Below are positions 22,061-34,443 of a stretch of 64,000 bases of DNA, piece by piece. Both the position numbers and the translations under genes were made by a program. Position 1 is the stretch's first letter. The number at the start of each line of letters is the position of its first letter. The notes under the pieces were generated by a model that was given only the letters and a program-made list of their open reading frames with translations, ran no database searches and was not told the origin of the DNA. Origin of the DNA: Ciborinia camelliae (Eukaryota; Ascomycota; Leotiomycetes; Helotiales; Sclerotiniaceae); assembly GCA_025890175.1 (NCBI GenBank), contig JANPYM010000001.1, positions 2,278,853-2,342,852 of the forward strand. Direction: 5' to 3'.

Positions 22061-22642
22061 TCATCCAAATGCAGGTGTCATCGAGTAGGTGACAATAAGC
22101 TGGTCCTTCGAATCCTTGAAGCACTATCCCACAAATCAGCATTAGTACATCTGCTATTATGAATCCTTTCCCATGTTCCTCATAAGCAAGCCCATAGGAC
22201 CAAGTGCACCACTCACCCTGTGTAAATTCCCCACCACCTCATCCAAACTCGGCGCAAAACAACTATTAACATACAAAAACACACTTTCCCCCGGCCCCTC
22301 TCCTCCTTTCCTATCCAATTTTAAAACCCTTCTCAAATAAGCAACCACCGTCTCAAACCTCTGACTCGAACTAATCTTCGAAACCGGTCTTTGCAATAGC
22401 GGCGCAGAACCAATAGGTTGAAAACGCACTGTTATTTTTGCGGTTGGGAAGGAAAAGGCGTGTTCGAGGGCGGAGGATGAATCACGGGGGAGATTGGTGA
22501 GGAGGAGCGAGGAGGTCATGGTTAAAGGGAGGGTTGGGGAAGAAGGGGGAAGGTCGGGGATTCCTGTAGTGGAGGTTGGAGTTTGGGGGGTGGGTGTTGT
22601 GGAGGGAGAAGGTGCGAGAGGGGGGGTGTTTGAGGTGGACAT
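22061..22642 (-). CDS. ATG12: ubiquitin-like autophagy protein ATG12
   Basis: Two exons on the minus strand: 22642..22217 and 22123..22061, giving 162 aa. ATG12 is joined through its C-terminal Gly to ATG5, and the conjugate with ATG16 promotes ATG8 lipidation in autophagosome formation. Seen: a Pro/Ser/Thr-rich N-terminus of about 75 residues, the ubiquitin-fold core ([53 protein letters not shown]), and, only after splicing the 93-nt intron, [20 protein letters not shown] with the terminal Gly. Without splicing the frame ends MGKDS and lacks the conjugation end. It converges with panB, whose stop is 175 bp away. Confidence 0.94.
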
Positions 22643-23167
22643 TGTGGCGGTGTGATGTATGGTGGGAAAGTTTTGATGTAGATTTAATTGTATTGTCTAA
22701 TTTTGAATAGAAACCCGGTTTAGGTATGATGTAACGAATTGATGTTGTGCGATATGAGGTTGAATATGTGAGTGTGCACGAGGTCGTACAATGATGAAAA
22801 TGAGACAAGGCTGACTGGCTGAAGAGGCTGAGAGCCAATTTATCAATATGCGAATTTTGATGCGGGGTTGCGGCCGATTGGGAAGTGGGGCAAATTACTT
22901 GACAGCGGGAGCTCACCGGAAGCGGGAGATTTCACTAACAGCAATTCTTTTTTTATAATGTTGTATTCAATCTCACACTTCACAATGGACTCGAGGAGAT
23001 AATTTCGGGAGGAGATACGGCTAAGCTCTCATGCGAAGCTTTCAAGGATCACGTAATATCACTGGTTCTTTGATTGATATTGGGGGTATTCGTATTGCAT
23101 TTGTAAGATTACCTTTTGGTTGGAGTGGGATACATCATTATCATAGAATTCATCTATCCCCCTTTAT
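22643..23167. other. ATG12 promoter and ICP55 3' flank
   Basis: 525 bp. The ATG12 promoter and 5' UTR lie at the left and the ICP55 3' UTR at the right. No other feature seen. Confidence 0.5.
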
Positions 23168-24796
23168 TTAATCGCGTAAAGCTTCGATATCTACAACCTC
23201 CTTCACCGCCTCGGTAGTCAAAACTAGAGGCGAATCATCCTGCACACAAACACTGTCTTCAATCCTGATGCCCATCCCCCTAAAATGAGCTGGCCAACGC
23301 TCATCATTTGGTACATAAATTCCCGGCTCAATTGTTATGCAATGTCCTTCCTTGAGGAGTTTACTTCGAGAATAGCCCGGAACATCGTGAACATCAAGTC
23401 CAATGTAATGACCGACGTGGTGAGGAAACAGAGTATCGATAGCATTTCCAGACATATCGAATCCCAATTGTTTCAGTTGATCAGTAAGACCATTTCTGGT
23501 TACTGTGTGTATTTTGTCCAGTGTCGTATTTGAGCTTTCTCTGCATAAAGCGACACTACTTCGTTGCACTCTTAAAACGGCTTCGTAGAGATCTTTCTGG
23601 GCATCTGAAAATTTGCCATTAATAGGCCATGTCCGAGTAATATCCGCAATGTATCCACCATATTGTCCACCGGCATCTACGAGTACAAGCTCGCCATCTC
23701 GTAGAACATCGTTGTTGGAGACGTAATGTATGCTCAGCGAATTTCTTCCACCCCCAATAACTGGCACATAAGCATTTTTCTCACAGCCTCCTACCTTAAA
23801 ATCATACTCTAAAAAGGCGCCAAGGTGTTTTTCTTCGGCCCATTGTCGCCGCATGGCATTCGTAAAGGACCTCCCGGATATTTTCCCTGCCTTCCGCATA
23901 TTTTCGATCTCTGCCTTACTTTTGATGGCCCTTAATTCATTTATCAGTGGCTCAATTGGTGTCGGTTTCTTTATGTTAGGCCCGCGAAATAGTCTTACAA
24001 GTTCTGCTTGCTTTGACACAGCCTCCCGCGATCCCATAATCGCTCCCAGGAAGGACTCTTTGATATCCATAAATACTTCACTGGCTCCTTCGATTAGTGG
24101 CTTTAGAAGTACATGTGCTTGATTGACATCTCCAGACTATGTTAGTATTAGCATTTTGTCTGCCCTTGTGTAGAAAATAACCTTACTTCATCTGCGTTGA
24201 AAACATCCAAGGCAGCTTGTTCCCCTGATCTAGCCCCGTCCCAAAGTTCTGCTTGTGCATCTTTCGGTCTAACGTACAGATGAAATACAAATTCCGAAGA
24301 CTCCAGCCTTTGTATTACTGCGATCGCCTCCGGTTCATTAAAGCCGGTAAGATAAAAGAAGTTTGATTGTTGATGAAATTCATGGAATACAGCCCCAGAT
24401 CGATACTTGATATCTGCTCCTATTAAGACGGCAACTCCATTTGGAGGAAGTCTTGCAGCGAACTCTGCTCGGCGATTCGCATATTCTTGCGCGGTAATAC
24501 CTGGTGTAACTGATATCGTTCTTAGTGTAATCGTAATCATACGATTGAATTCATTTCATACCTTCTCCGGCATTCAATAAATGCGGATGGGTTTCATGAA
24601 CAGGCTGACCAAATTGAAGATCAAAAGCTGATATTGAAGCATATGTTCTTTTTGATTGATATGCTGTACGACATCTTGTAGCTGCAGACACTACTTGGGC
24701 TCGACACCGAGGTCTCAAAGATAGTAGCGTTGGTGACGATGATACTTTTTTACTCGTTCCTTCCAATTGCTGGAAGACTGTTTGTCTACACTTCAT
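23168..24796 (-). CDS. ICP55: ICP55 mitochondrial Xaa-Pro aminopeptidase
   Basis: Three exons on the minus strand: 24796..24562, 24509..24187, 24136..23168, giving 508 aa. The family removes one residue from mitochondrial proteins after MPP cleavage, stabilising them against N-degron turnover. Seen: a long basic N-terminus without acidic clusters (presequence), the linker FGQPVHETHPHLLNAGEVTPGI, the aminopeptidase-P N-domain (EYANRRAEFAARLPPNGVAVL, FFYLTGFNEPEA), and the M24 pita-bread domain with its metal ligands in VDAGGQYGGYIADITRTW (Asp about 340 and 351), HHVGHYIGLDVHD (His about 429), TIEPGIYVP (Glu about 456) and RIEDSV (Glu about 479). All ligands are present. Human XPNPEP3 is the counterpart. 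Confidence 0.94.
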
Positions 24797-25523
24797 GATA
24801 GATAAGGTCCACGGGTAGCAATTGATTGATCGAACGAACGGAATCTCTCGAGTCTTTCACGATATAGGAAGGAATATCGAGAAGCGGTTACTTCCTCAAA
24901 GTACGTACTTCGTACCTCGTACTCCGTATAAGATTGGATTTATTATCAAGCATAAGATAGGCAGGTAGGTAAGTTGTGGAAGTTTAATACCAATCCTCGT
25001 AATATAATTGTTGGCTTTATTGTTTTATTTTTTTTGTTTTTTTATTTACAAACCGGGGGAAACCAACGGTTGCTGAGTGGAAATAATCCGGCTCGCGTTT
25101 TTAGCGCACCTCGGAAAGCTTTGTTGTCCACCATAACATCCAAAACCAGGTCATCCATCCATCTCATTAAAAAAGGAACCACACCACCAAGACCAAGAGA
25201 GACTTCCTCACCAAAGTCACCCACTCCGGCATTCTCCCCAAACCCACCCACATTCATTGATTGTGTGGTCTCAGCGACTTTTATGTTAAACACCCGACAT
25301 CATCCCCCCTCTCAGACCCCAGACTCTTGAATTATATCTATCTAATAATGTCTTCATAAAAGAAAGCTCAAGGAAGAGCCCTGAGGTCACAAACCGTGTC
25401 AAAAGTCGCGTGCTAGAACCCCACTCCACTCCTTCACAGGAATTCTCTGTCGTGCAGAGGATTGATCTATTTCTTATGGCAACAGTATCACTATCGCCTC
25501 TCCCTGTCACCCTTATAACAAAC
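24797..25523. promoter_or_regulatory. divergent promoter region ICP55/DBF4
   Basis: 727 bp between divergent starts. A frame from about 24974 encodes a hydrophobic segment followed by a basic region but has no ATG; see the rejected list. Otherwise both promoters and 5' UTRs are expected here. Confidence 0.5.
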
Positions 25524-27602
25524 ATGTCGAGTAGGAGGCAACCTCTCTCGACCATCTCCAATGTCGCCAATTCCCCCTACCGAGCGGTAGCTTCGACTAC
25601 CACTAAGCAAAAACGATCATATGCCAATATACAACGCGAAGATGCATATGGACAACCACCCCCGGCGAAGAAACAGATGCTAGATGCGCATCACCAAACT
25701 TTGAGAACACCTCCGCGTCAAACTGTTAGTCAAGCGTCGGTTGAAGGAAGGGTTTTTACTCGGAAGTCGAATGCCCAGCCATCTAACTTCGAACGAAAGT
25801 GTGTGGCAGTAAGAGATAGAGGCGCTCACCAGCAGATCACAAAGGCAGATAAAGTACCGGAAGAGAATTTGGAATCGATACGTCAATGGCAAAAGCACTA
25901 CAGGAAGAGTTTTCCAAAGTTCGTTTTCTACTTCGAGAGTATACCAGAAGATGCCCGGCTTAAATATACCAAACAAGTTCTCGCTCTAGGTGCAGTAAGT
26001 GCTGATTCTATGTAATCAATTGGGTATCACGGATCATATTGACATCTTTTCAGCGTGACGAAAAATTCTTCTCTAATGAAGTCACCCATGTCGTCACCAC
26101 TCGTTCGATTCCACCGGAAACTATCTTTACTTCTTCAACTACCGCTGAGTTACATTCGCAACACGGCACTATAAATCCCTCTTTACTAGACAGATCTCCC
26201 GAGAACACCGAGTCGAGAGATCCTAGGTCGAAATTTACATTTGAAGCTCCGGTCCCTAGAAGACTTGCGGGACACGATGGAGATGGAAGACGACAGCAAG
26301 CCCGTAGCTCGGATGTATTATACAAGGCACGAGAACTGGGGATGAAAATATGGGCGTTGGAGAAATTGCAACGAATGATGACAACAATGTTTGACACGGA
26401 TACTGGTTACCAAACAGCACATAGCCATAACACAAGGAGTCATTCCGTCCAGGGCAGCACAACAAGCAGAGTCCGAGATGCTGATCTATCTCAATTACTG
26501 AGAAATGAACGAATTCATGGACCATCCGATCGGGACCACAGCGTCGCTACGAAAGAGATGACTATATTCCGAGGGCCGTATATTTACATTCACGATATTG
26601 ATGAAAAGCAGAAGCCAATCATGGTTCGAGAGTATACCAAGGTTACCCATAAAGAAGACGGAGACTGGCCTCAGTTCCGCAGTGTTGCAAATGGCAAGTG
26701 TCCATTTGTGGAGGAAGTAGAGTACAGTCGTCGTGAAATAGAGAAAGAAAAGGAATTGATCCGTATCCAGAGGCAAAAGGAAAAGGAAAAGGCTGCGGTC
26801 CCAAGGACAAGAGCTGCTGCTGCGGTAGAAGCAGCCAAGATGCAACCACCGAAGACGATTAGCAAACGAGCATTAACTCAGCTTGATGGTGGAGCAAACC
26901 GAAGCGCTACTGTTTCGACGAAGCAAGCCAATCCATTTGATACTAACAGAAGCCATCGTGCGGAACTTGAATCTTCTTCTCGAGGTCAAAATGCGTTCGT
27001 CAGTCGTGCTGGCGTCGGTCGGTTATTTGGAGGTGAACCAGTCGCATCAGGAGTCCAACCATCGAACATCACTTCAGCTATTCGCTCTCAGATGATCTCT
27101 TCAACAGCAGCCCAGCCTGGACTCAAGGCTGGAACAAGCAAAGAGATTCATGGTCTACAGAGGAAAGTGCTGGAGAAGACGAGCGGTGGGCCCGGATCTC
27201 ATGGATCCCATCGCTTGACTGATATCACGGCCGCCGTAAGAGAAAATACAACCACTCGCCCTGCAAAGCGCGAGGCACAAAAGAAACTCGGTGTTATTGA
27301 GGAGGATGATTTTAATAAAGAAAAGGAGGAGGCGGCTAGAAAGGTTGAAGCTGCGCGCAAAGCTAAAGCTGTCCAGCAAAGAAAGCTTGAGAAGCGAGAC
27401 CCAAAACCCGGATACTGTGAGAATTGCGCTGATAAATTTGAGGACTTTGATGAGGTAATTCCCCTTCCATTTTATGATAGTAATCGTACTAATTATTGAA
27501 AAGCATGTCCTCTCACGCAAACATCGCAAATTCGCGGAGAAGCCCGATAATTGGAAAGATCTTGACGCCCTTTTAAATCAACTTGTTCGACCTCTTTTGT
27601 GA
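25524..27602 (+). CDS. DBF4: DBF4/NimO regulatory subunit of Cdc7 kinase
   Basis: Three exons: 25524..25994, 26054..27454, 27504..27602, giving 656 aa. The subunit activates Cdc7 to phosphorylate MCM and fire replication origins. I chose the ATG at 25524 because its product MSSRRQPLSTISNVANSPYRA resembles the start of other fungal members; an in-frame ATG 48 bp upstream exists. Seen: a BRCT-like motif N (WQKHYRKSFPKFVFYFESIPED), then VTHVVTTRSIPPE; a middle motif M (IFRGPYIYIHDIDEKQKPIMVREY); a charged coiled coil; and a C-terminal DBF4-type zinc finger, PGYCENCADKFEDFDE joined by splicing to HVLSRKHRKFAE. The last intron splits the finger between its Cys pair and His pair. Confidence 0.92.
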
Positions 27603-28687
27603 TAAAGATGAATTCGCTTTCTCCCATGCACTTTTTAGCAATTCATCCGAATTCATATTTGAACTACACAGCAGCTTGGTCAATGCAAACTAATAATATA
27701 ACGGCATTCGATCATCGGGATATACGAAAACAAAAACAGAGTTGTCATACGACACATCAAAATTACAGCTTTCCTTCTAGACTCGCTCCTTGCTTATACC
27801 ACAGTATCCAGTTGTTCACGATTGCATTTTCCTGACCGGAAAGTGGGGTGATGGGGCAGGCATTGTTGCTTTTTTGGGGGTATGTTACTGAACTTGGCTT
27901 GGCCTGGGTTGAAATGTTGGCATTTACATAGGCGTTTATTGTCTTTCTTTTACAGTGTGTTGATTTTGTCCTTGGGGAAGGGGCGTTGGCTGGTTGTGCT
28001 TGTGCTTGTGCTTGTGCTTTTGCTTTTGCTTATGCTTATTGATGGGCAGGGCATGGCGTGGCATCTTCTCGCGTGCAGTTCATAGCGCCATATTTGTTTG
28101 TGTGATACATTGGGGGTGAGGGTAGAAGATAGGGGCGGGGGAGCAAGGAAGACAGGAAGATACGAACTAAAAGTTGTAGGAGATTGTAAGAGGATAGGAT
28201 GGGATGAGATGGAATGAGGCGTTAAGAAATTATTTTACTAGGGAGTAGGGAGTGATCTTTCTATGTACATATATGTATGTGTGTCGCTTAATGATCACAT
28301 CAATGAATGAAAGAGCATAAGAATAAGAATAAGAATGAAGAGTTATCGTAAATATCGTGAAGGGGTTCTCGCTTTGGTTTGAGTGAATGTGGGTGTTGGA
28401 GTGAATGGGGGAAACGGAGTAAACGTGGAAAGTGATGTAAAGTGAATTGAATTGCCAATGAGAAGCGAACATAAATATATATGTGATATTCACTCTCGCT
28501 CGCTCGCCAAACCAAAATAGGTAATTAGATACTGGGTTCTTAACTTCGTATTTCGTACATCGGGGTATCATTTTATTTTCATTGATTCATTTACTCGTTA
28601 TTTTTGTTCTATGCTCCGCTATGCTATGTGCAACGCCATATCAACCCCCCTTCATCTGCTCGTTTCTCATTCCCGGTTGCCTGTTCC
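27603..28687. other. convergent intergenic region DBF4/RanGTP-binding gene
   Basis: 1.08 kb containing both 3' UTRs. Simple-sequence runs include gtgctt/gctttt near 27995-28030 and gaataa near 28320-28335. No gene seen. Confidence 0.5.
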
Positions 28688-31320
28688 TCATTTTCCATGA
28701 CCATCAGCATCCTTCCCCCCGCCTCCACCTCCACTCCCGACTAAAGATTCCCTCCCTCCACTCACACCGGCAACCGACGTAAAACTCCTCGGACTTTTTC
28801 CCAGACTACTATCCGCCTCCACACTTCCTCCTCTGCCCAATGGACTCGCTCTCAAGCTTGACGTTGCTTCTCCTCTTTCCCTATGTACCCTTTCTAGAGG
28901 ACCTTTCCCTCGATAACCATGTCCTTGTCTTTGTTGAAAATGGGGTTGGGACTTTGGTCGATATGGTGAAATAGGGGAGCTAGGTGGCGGAGAAGATATT
29001 TCCCGACTTTGTCTTATATCGCTTTCAAATCTAGGTCTAGCGGGTGATGATCTCTGCGGCGTTGAGCTTCTTTCTCTTTCCCATCTTGGACTTGGCGGTA
29101 CGTTTTCATCCCAGGGTGTTCCTTCTCTCTCGTATCTCTCATGCCTATCATCCTCGTCATACCCATTCCCATACTGATACTCCTCCCCATGTCTCTTAAC
29201 GGGACTCTCGTCATAAGGGTCAAAGCCCACTTTCTTTCGCGCCATCATTCTCGTTCGTTTACGTTCTGATGCGTCGCGACCTGCGCCGGTGGTAGATGAT
29301 TCATGGAGGAAGAAGGTGAGGAGTTCGTCGGGGATGGTGAGGTGGGAGGATTGTTGGAATTGTTGGAGGGCAGTGAGGCGGATAAGCATTTCGAGGAGTG
29401 AAAGGGAGGAGCGGATTTGTATGGGTGTGAAAAAAGGTTGGGCGGGGGACTTAGAGGGGGCGAAGGAGAGGGGTATGGGAGATATGGGGTGTGATGGAAT
29501 ATTGGTTGGGGAGGAGGGGGTGGATATTTTGAGATTCGAGAGGTCGGTGGTGAGATCGCTTGTGGAAGGGTGCTCTCCCGGAGTGCTTGGTTGGTTAGAT
29601 ATATATGCGGAGTTTTCATTTTGCTCAGGCTCGAGATCATCTTCGGATTCCGAGTCTTCGGCTTCCGTATATACTTCGAAGGCAAGCCATTCTGGGTCGA
29701 GATCGTGAGGCAGTCGCCATGCCATGTTTGGTTCGAGTGATGCTTCTAAAGCATCTTTTGGTGGAGATTCTGGTGCCATACTTTCTCGTCGAAGTTGCTC
29801 ATCGATATCAAATTCGTCATCTTCATCCTCTTGCTTTCGACCTTCCTCTTCATCTGATACTTGTATTCCTTCTTCGGGCATGTCCTCGCCATCATCATAC
29901 CACTCATTTTGCGTCTCCTGCCCCTCCATCATTCGTCTTGGTGGCATTGCATTGATATCTCGTTTTAACAACAAGACCGGGCTATTCGTCTCATCCTGGT
30001 TACCAATGTTTAATATTTTGCCAGTATCTGCGTAGAATATCTTGGATATCTGATGAATTGGCAAGGCTTCTCGAATGCCTGCCAATTTCACATCTCCATA
30101 CGGTCCAGGCTGCGGTTCTCCATCCTCGTGAGAGTGAACTCGATCATCATCAAAATCTTCAATGATTTCAAGGTGATATGCGTACTCGGTTATTTTGCCT
30201 TCACCGGCAATTAAAGACGAATCTTTTCCAGTCAAATAATCCTTGGCCTCCTTGGCATGCTGTAATTGTCCAGGTGAACCGTATGTAGATCGAAGAGGTA
30301 CACGTAGAAGCTTGACTCTGGCTTTATGTATAACTTCTTTCCAAGTAGCCTCTCTCATACCTTCTTCGTCATGAGCTCGATAAGCATGCCCGGCGAATAG
30401 CATATACAACGAAAGAGTAAGTGTTGGGCCAACTTGAACAGATACATTGGGGTTCATAGAGTATTGAGTATCACCGGCAGTAAGGAGGTTACTTGCTTGT
30501 AGTAATCTTGAAGGCGATACAGTTGCTGGAAGTGTTGTCGAAAGACTAGTCCCGGATGTGGTGATGGCTAAATTGATAAGTGGTACTGCATCTTCTATTC
30601 TAGCCAAGAGCTTCTTGATGTCTCTGACAATAGCTCGAATCTCGGCTTCATGAGCAGCTCGTGTTTTTGCTCGATTCTTATTCCGACGTGAGAGTTCTTC
30701 AGCACTTGCAGCTTTTGCTAATCTCATACCAAGAGATTGAATATCCCATCGAAGTGCTTTTGTTAGCGTTACAGCTGACTCTAAAGTTGTATTACCTCTC
30801 GCGGAACTAAGCAGCATCAGTAAAGGAACTTGGATAAGACTGAAAGAAACTTACATGAGTTCTATCATATCAATAGCTGGTGATATGATCTGATAGATAC
30901 CGAGTTAGCATATGAGATTCTCATGCCATCAATTTAACTCTTATGAAAAGTAAACATACTCTGATCTTGCTATCCAACCTATCCTGGAGTTCATGAAGCT
31001 CTCGGTAATCTCCATTGTCATCCACGGTCTAGAACTTCGTAAGTTTTTTTTTCATCAAGAAATTCGGAGTTCAAGATCAATCCCACCTTTAAAAGCCTTG
31101 ATGTTTGTCTGAGTGCAAAAGAAGCAGTAATCCCGATCCCAGACCTGGCTCGATGTTAGGAGAAAAAATACAACATATATCTTCTCAGAACGAAACATAC
31201 CTGATGGCATAGTTCATGGCATGTTGAGTGACCTGAAGCAGAGAGAATTGTCAACACGTGATACATAACATATTGAGATATGGAAAGCAGCGATTTTACC
31301 TTGCCCAGAAAGAGATCCAT
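28688..31320 (-). CDS. RanGTP-binding protein (PF05508 / Yrb30-like)
   Basis: Six exons on the minus strand: 31320..31300, 31232..31201, 31144..31087, 31028..30960, 30889..30855, 30806..28688, giving 777 aa. Splicing rebuilds the N-terminus MDLFLGKVTQHAMNYAIRSG, then ALRQTSRLLKTVDD, SPAIDMIELISARGNTTLES and TKALRWDIQSLG, and further on ARIEDAVPLINLAITTSG. I recognise this pattern from the fungal RanGTP-binding family related to yeast Yrb30, thought to block Ran GAP action and shape nuclear transport. The first about 340 residues hold the family domain. The rest is acidic (EEGRKQEDEDDEFDID) then Pro/Ser/Arg-rich and probably disordered, ending in a Gly run. Five small exons of 21-69 nt precede the large one, each with standard splice ends. 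Family call good, exact role inferred. Confidence 0.85.
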
Positions 31321-32022
31321 CTTGAGAATACAGTACTCGGGTTGATTCCAAATCAAATATCATAAACGTAAGAATTTGGGAATATTCAAGACCACAGGCA
31401 TATCTAAAAAGTCACAAACTGTAATAGAGATATAGAAGTTGTTGTGTGGAATTTGGTGTTCTTGAGGTTGATGGTGGAATTTATTTTTATATCAGATCGG
31501 GTCAGATTCATGATCCAAAGCAAACAAAACACACCCCACCTGCCCTGCCCTGAGATTGATTGGCCGAGACGTCATGAACCGGCACTTCCACAATTTTGAT
31601 ATAAAGAAATCCCAAGGTACCGGTACCTGTACGGGAAGGGAGGGAAGGAGGTATTCATATATGATGATATGGTAATACGATAATAATATAATAATAATAA
31701 TATAATATTTATCATGAAATTATAACGAGATGATGGTGAATATGATAATACTTTGGGCCAATCAGGCATATATTTGTGACTCACGGAAAATCCATGTATA
31801 TAAACGTCACATGTACTCAGTCTTCAGTCTTCAGTCTCAAGGAATAATACAAAAATTTAATAAAAGCCCCTCGATAAACGATCCGCTCATCTTTAGCCCC
31901 ACCAACATTCTGCCACTCACCACTCACCACCCACCACCCACCACCCACTTACCTCTTCTCTTTCTCGAAAACTCTCATTCACAACCACACTTTTTAAAAT
32001 ATAATACTCGGATCTTGTAATC
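31321..32022. promoter_or_regulatory. divergent promoter region RanGTP-binding gene/SUP35
   Basis: 702 bp. A palindromic ggtaccggtacc lies at about 31617..31628, an AT/ATA-rich run at 31670-31720, and CCACC repeats just upstream of SUP35 (31915-31950), probably in its 5' UTR. No gene seen. Confidence 0.5.
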
Positions 32023-34443
32023 ATGTCAGACCTCAACTCATGGGAAGATGATCCCGCCGCTCAAGAAGACAACAATCTTTCGCAACAAGCGCAACGAATG
32101 AATTTGAATGCAAACCCACAAGCCAGATCATTCCAACCGGGCGCAAATTCCTTTCAGCCTGGTGCACAATCATTCCAACCTGGTCAACAATTTCAACAAT
32201 ATACTGGAGGGTATGATCAATATGGACAACAACAGGCTTACGGCCAATATCAAAATCAAGGATACGGCGGATACCCTCAATATGCTCAACAAGGTTACAA
32301 TCAATATCAGCAGGCAGGGTACAATGCTGGAGGTTACCAACAAGGCGGATATAATGCAGGATATGGTGAGTTTTGAAAAGATGGGTTCCTTTCAGTATGA
32401 ATAGTGGAGTGTTTCACATGAATTTAAGGACCTTCAAGCTTTTACATTGTGCGGGAGGGTAGGGGGAGGGGGGCTGTAGATAATCAGAATGCTGACTCCA
32501 ATAATTTACAGCACAACAATACCCTGGATATGCTCAACAACCACAAGCAGCAAATCAATCATCACAGCCCCCTCGACAAACACCAGTGATTGCAAAAAGG
32601 CCAGCCGATGGCTCTGCTGGTTCAGCGAGTCTAAACAAACCTGTAGCAGTAAAGGATGGAGCGCCAAAGGTCTTAAGCATTGGAGGAGACGCACCGAAGG
32701 TTCTGAGCATTGGAGGTGATGCGCCAAAACCAAAGGCGAAGGTTCTTTCTATTGGTACCCCAACTCCTGCGAAGAAGGAAGAGAAGAAAGAAGAAGCGAA
32801 GAAAGAGGTACCAGCATCCGCAGAAGCAGGTGCTAAGGTTACCGCAGCCAAGGCCATCGAGAAAGCTGAAAAGACCCCCGCAGCTGCCAGCGGGAAGACC
32901 TCGCCTACACCATCATCTGGTCGCTCATCTCCTTCTCGAATTGCTGCTGCAAAGGCAGCCGTGCGTGCTGTAGATGCTGTAGAGCAAGAGCAAGCAGCCG
33001 ATGTTGATGACGAAACATTGAAGGAGATTTACGGCAAGGAACATGTTAATATTATTTTCATTGGACACGTCGATGCCGGAAAGTCGACACTCGGTGGTTC
33101 TATTCTTTACGCTACTGGAATGGTCGATGAGAGAACTATGGAGAAGAACAAGAAAGAGGCCAAGGAAATGGGTCGTGAGACATGGTACTTGTCGTGGGCT
33201 CTCGATTTGACCAAGGAAGAGAGATCCAAGGGAAAGACTGTCGAAGTTGGACGTGGATTCTTTGAGACTGAAAAGCGAAGATACAGTATCCTGGATGCCC
33301 CTGGCCATAAAACCTATGTACCAAGTATGATTGGTGGTGCTTCTCAAGCAGATGTCGGAATTCTAGTTATCTCCGCTCGTAAGGGAGAATACGAAACTGG
33401 ATTCGAGAAGGGAGGGCAAACTCGTGAGCATGCTATGTTGGCGAAAACCCAAGGTGTCAACAAACTTATCGTGGTTATTAACAAGATGGATGACCCAACC
33501 GTCGAATGGTCCCACGACAGATACAAGGAGTGCACAACCAAATTATCTCAGTTCTTGAAAGGGACTGGTTACAATCTTAAGAACGACGTGTTCTTCATGC
33601 CAATTGCAGCACAACAGACCATGGGTATCAAGGACCGAATCCCTAAGGGTGTAGCTCCATGGTACGAAGGACCATCTCTCCTCGAATTCCTCGACAACAT
33701 GACCCAACTCGAACGTAAAATCAATGCACCGTTCATGATGCCCATCAACGGTAAATACAGAGATATGGGTACTCTTGTCGAAGGTAAAATCGAAGCTGGT
33801 GTAGTGAAGAAGGGCATGAACCTCGTCATGATGCCCAACAAAGAAAAGGTCGAAGTCATGGTAGCATACGGTGAAACCGAAGAAGAAATCCCCGCCGGAC
33901 AATGCGGAGATCAAGTCCGTCTCCGTCTGCGTGGTATCGAAGAAGAAGATATTCTCCCCGGTTTCGTTCTTTGCTCGCCAAAACGTCTCGTTCACTGCGT
34001 TACTGTATTTGAGGCTCAAATCAGAGTCTTAGATCTTAAGAGCATTTTATCTGCTGGTTTCAATTGTGTCATGCATGTGCATTCTGCGATTGAAGAAGTT
34101 ACTTTCGCAGCGTTATTGCATAAGTTGCAGAAGGGTACCAATAGAAAGAGTAAAGTTCCACCAACCCATGCCAAGAAGGGTGATAGCATTATTGCAAGAA
34201 TGGAGGTTATCGGTGGTGCCGGGAGTGTCTGTGTAGAGAAGTTTGAGGATTATCCACAATTGGGTAGATTTACTCTTAGAGATCAGGTATGTTTTTGGAA
34301 TACTCTTCTGATCCATCCCACCATTCTTCTCGCTTAGGAGAGGATATCGGAGAAACATATGAACTAACACACGACGATAGGGACAAACCATCGCCATTGG
34401 TAAAATCACAAAGTTGATTACACAGGAAGAAGTCGTTGCTTAA
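32023..34443 (+). CDS. SUP35: translation release factor eRF3 (Sup35)
   Basis: Three exons: 32023..32365, 32512..34286, 34381..34443, giving 726 aa. eRF3 is the GTPase partner of eRF1 in translation termination. The N-terminus (about 1-135) is Gln/Asn/Tyr/Gly-rich with a triple SFQPG repeat and YGQ/YNQY/GGYQQ units, a prion-like domain. It is followed by three KVLSIG copies (about 168-195) and a charged Lys/Glu M region. The GTPase domain begins about 295, with GHVDAGKST (about 299-307), the G3 motif DAPGH and the G4 motif NKMD intact. C-terminal beta-barrels end RFTLRDQGQTIAIGKITKLI. The first intron interrupts the prion-like repeats. The 3' end and flank reappear after the assembly gap, but this copy is complete. 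Confidence 0.96.

Noticed and set aside
24974..25330. 118-codon frame with a strong hydrophobic N-terminal segment, like a type II membrane protein
   Set aside because: It starts at TTG with no in-frame ATG and no supported upstream exon, lies in the DBF4 promoter, and its later part is low-complexity. It may be a relic, but I cannot support a gene.
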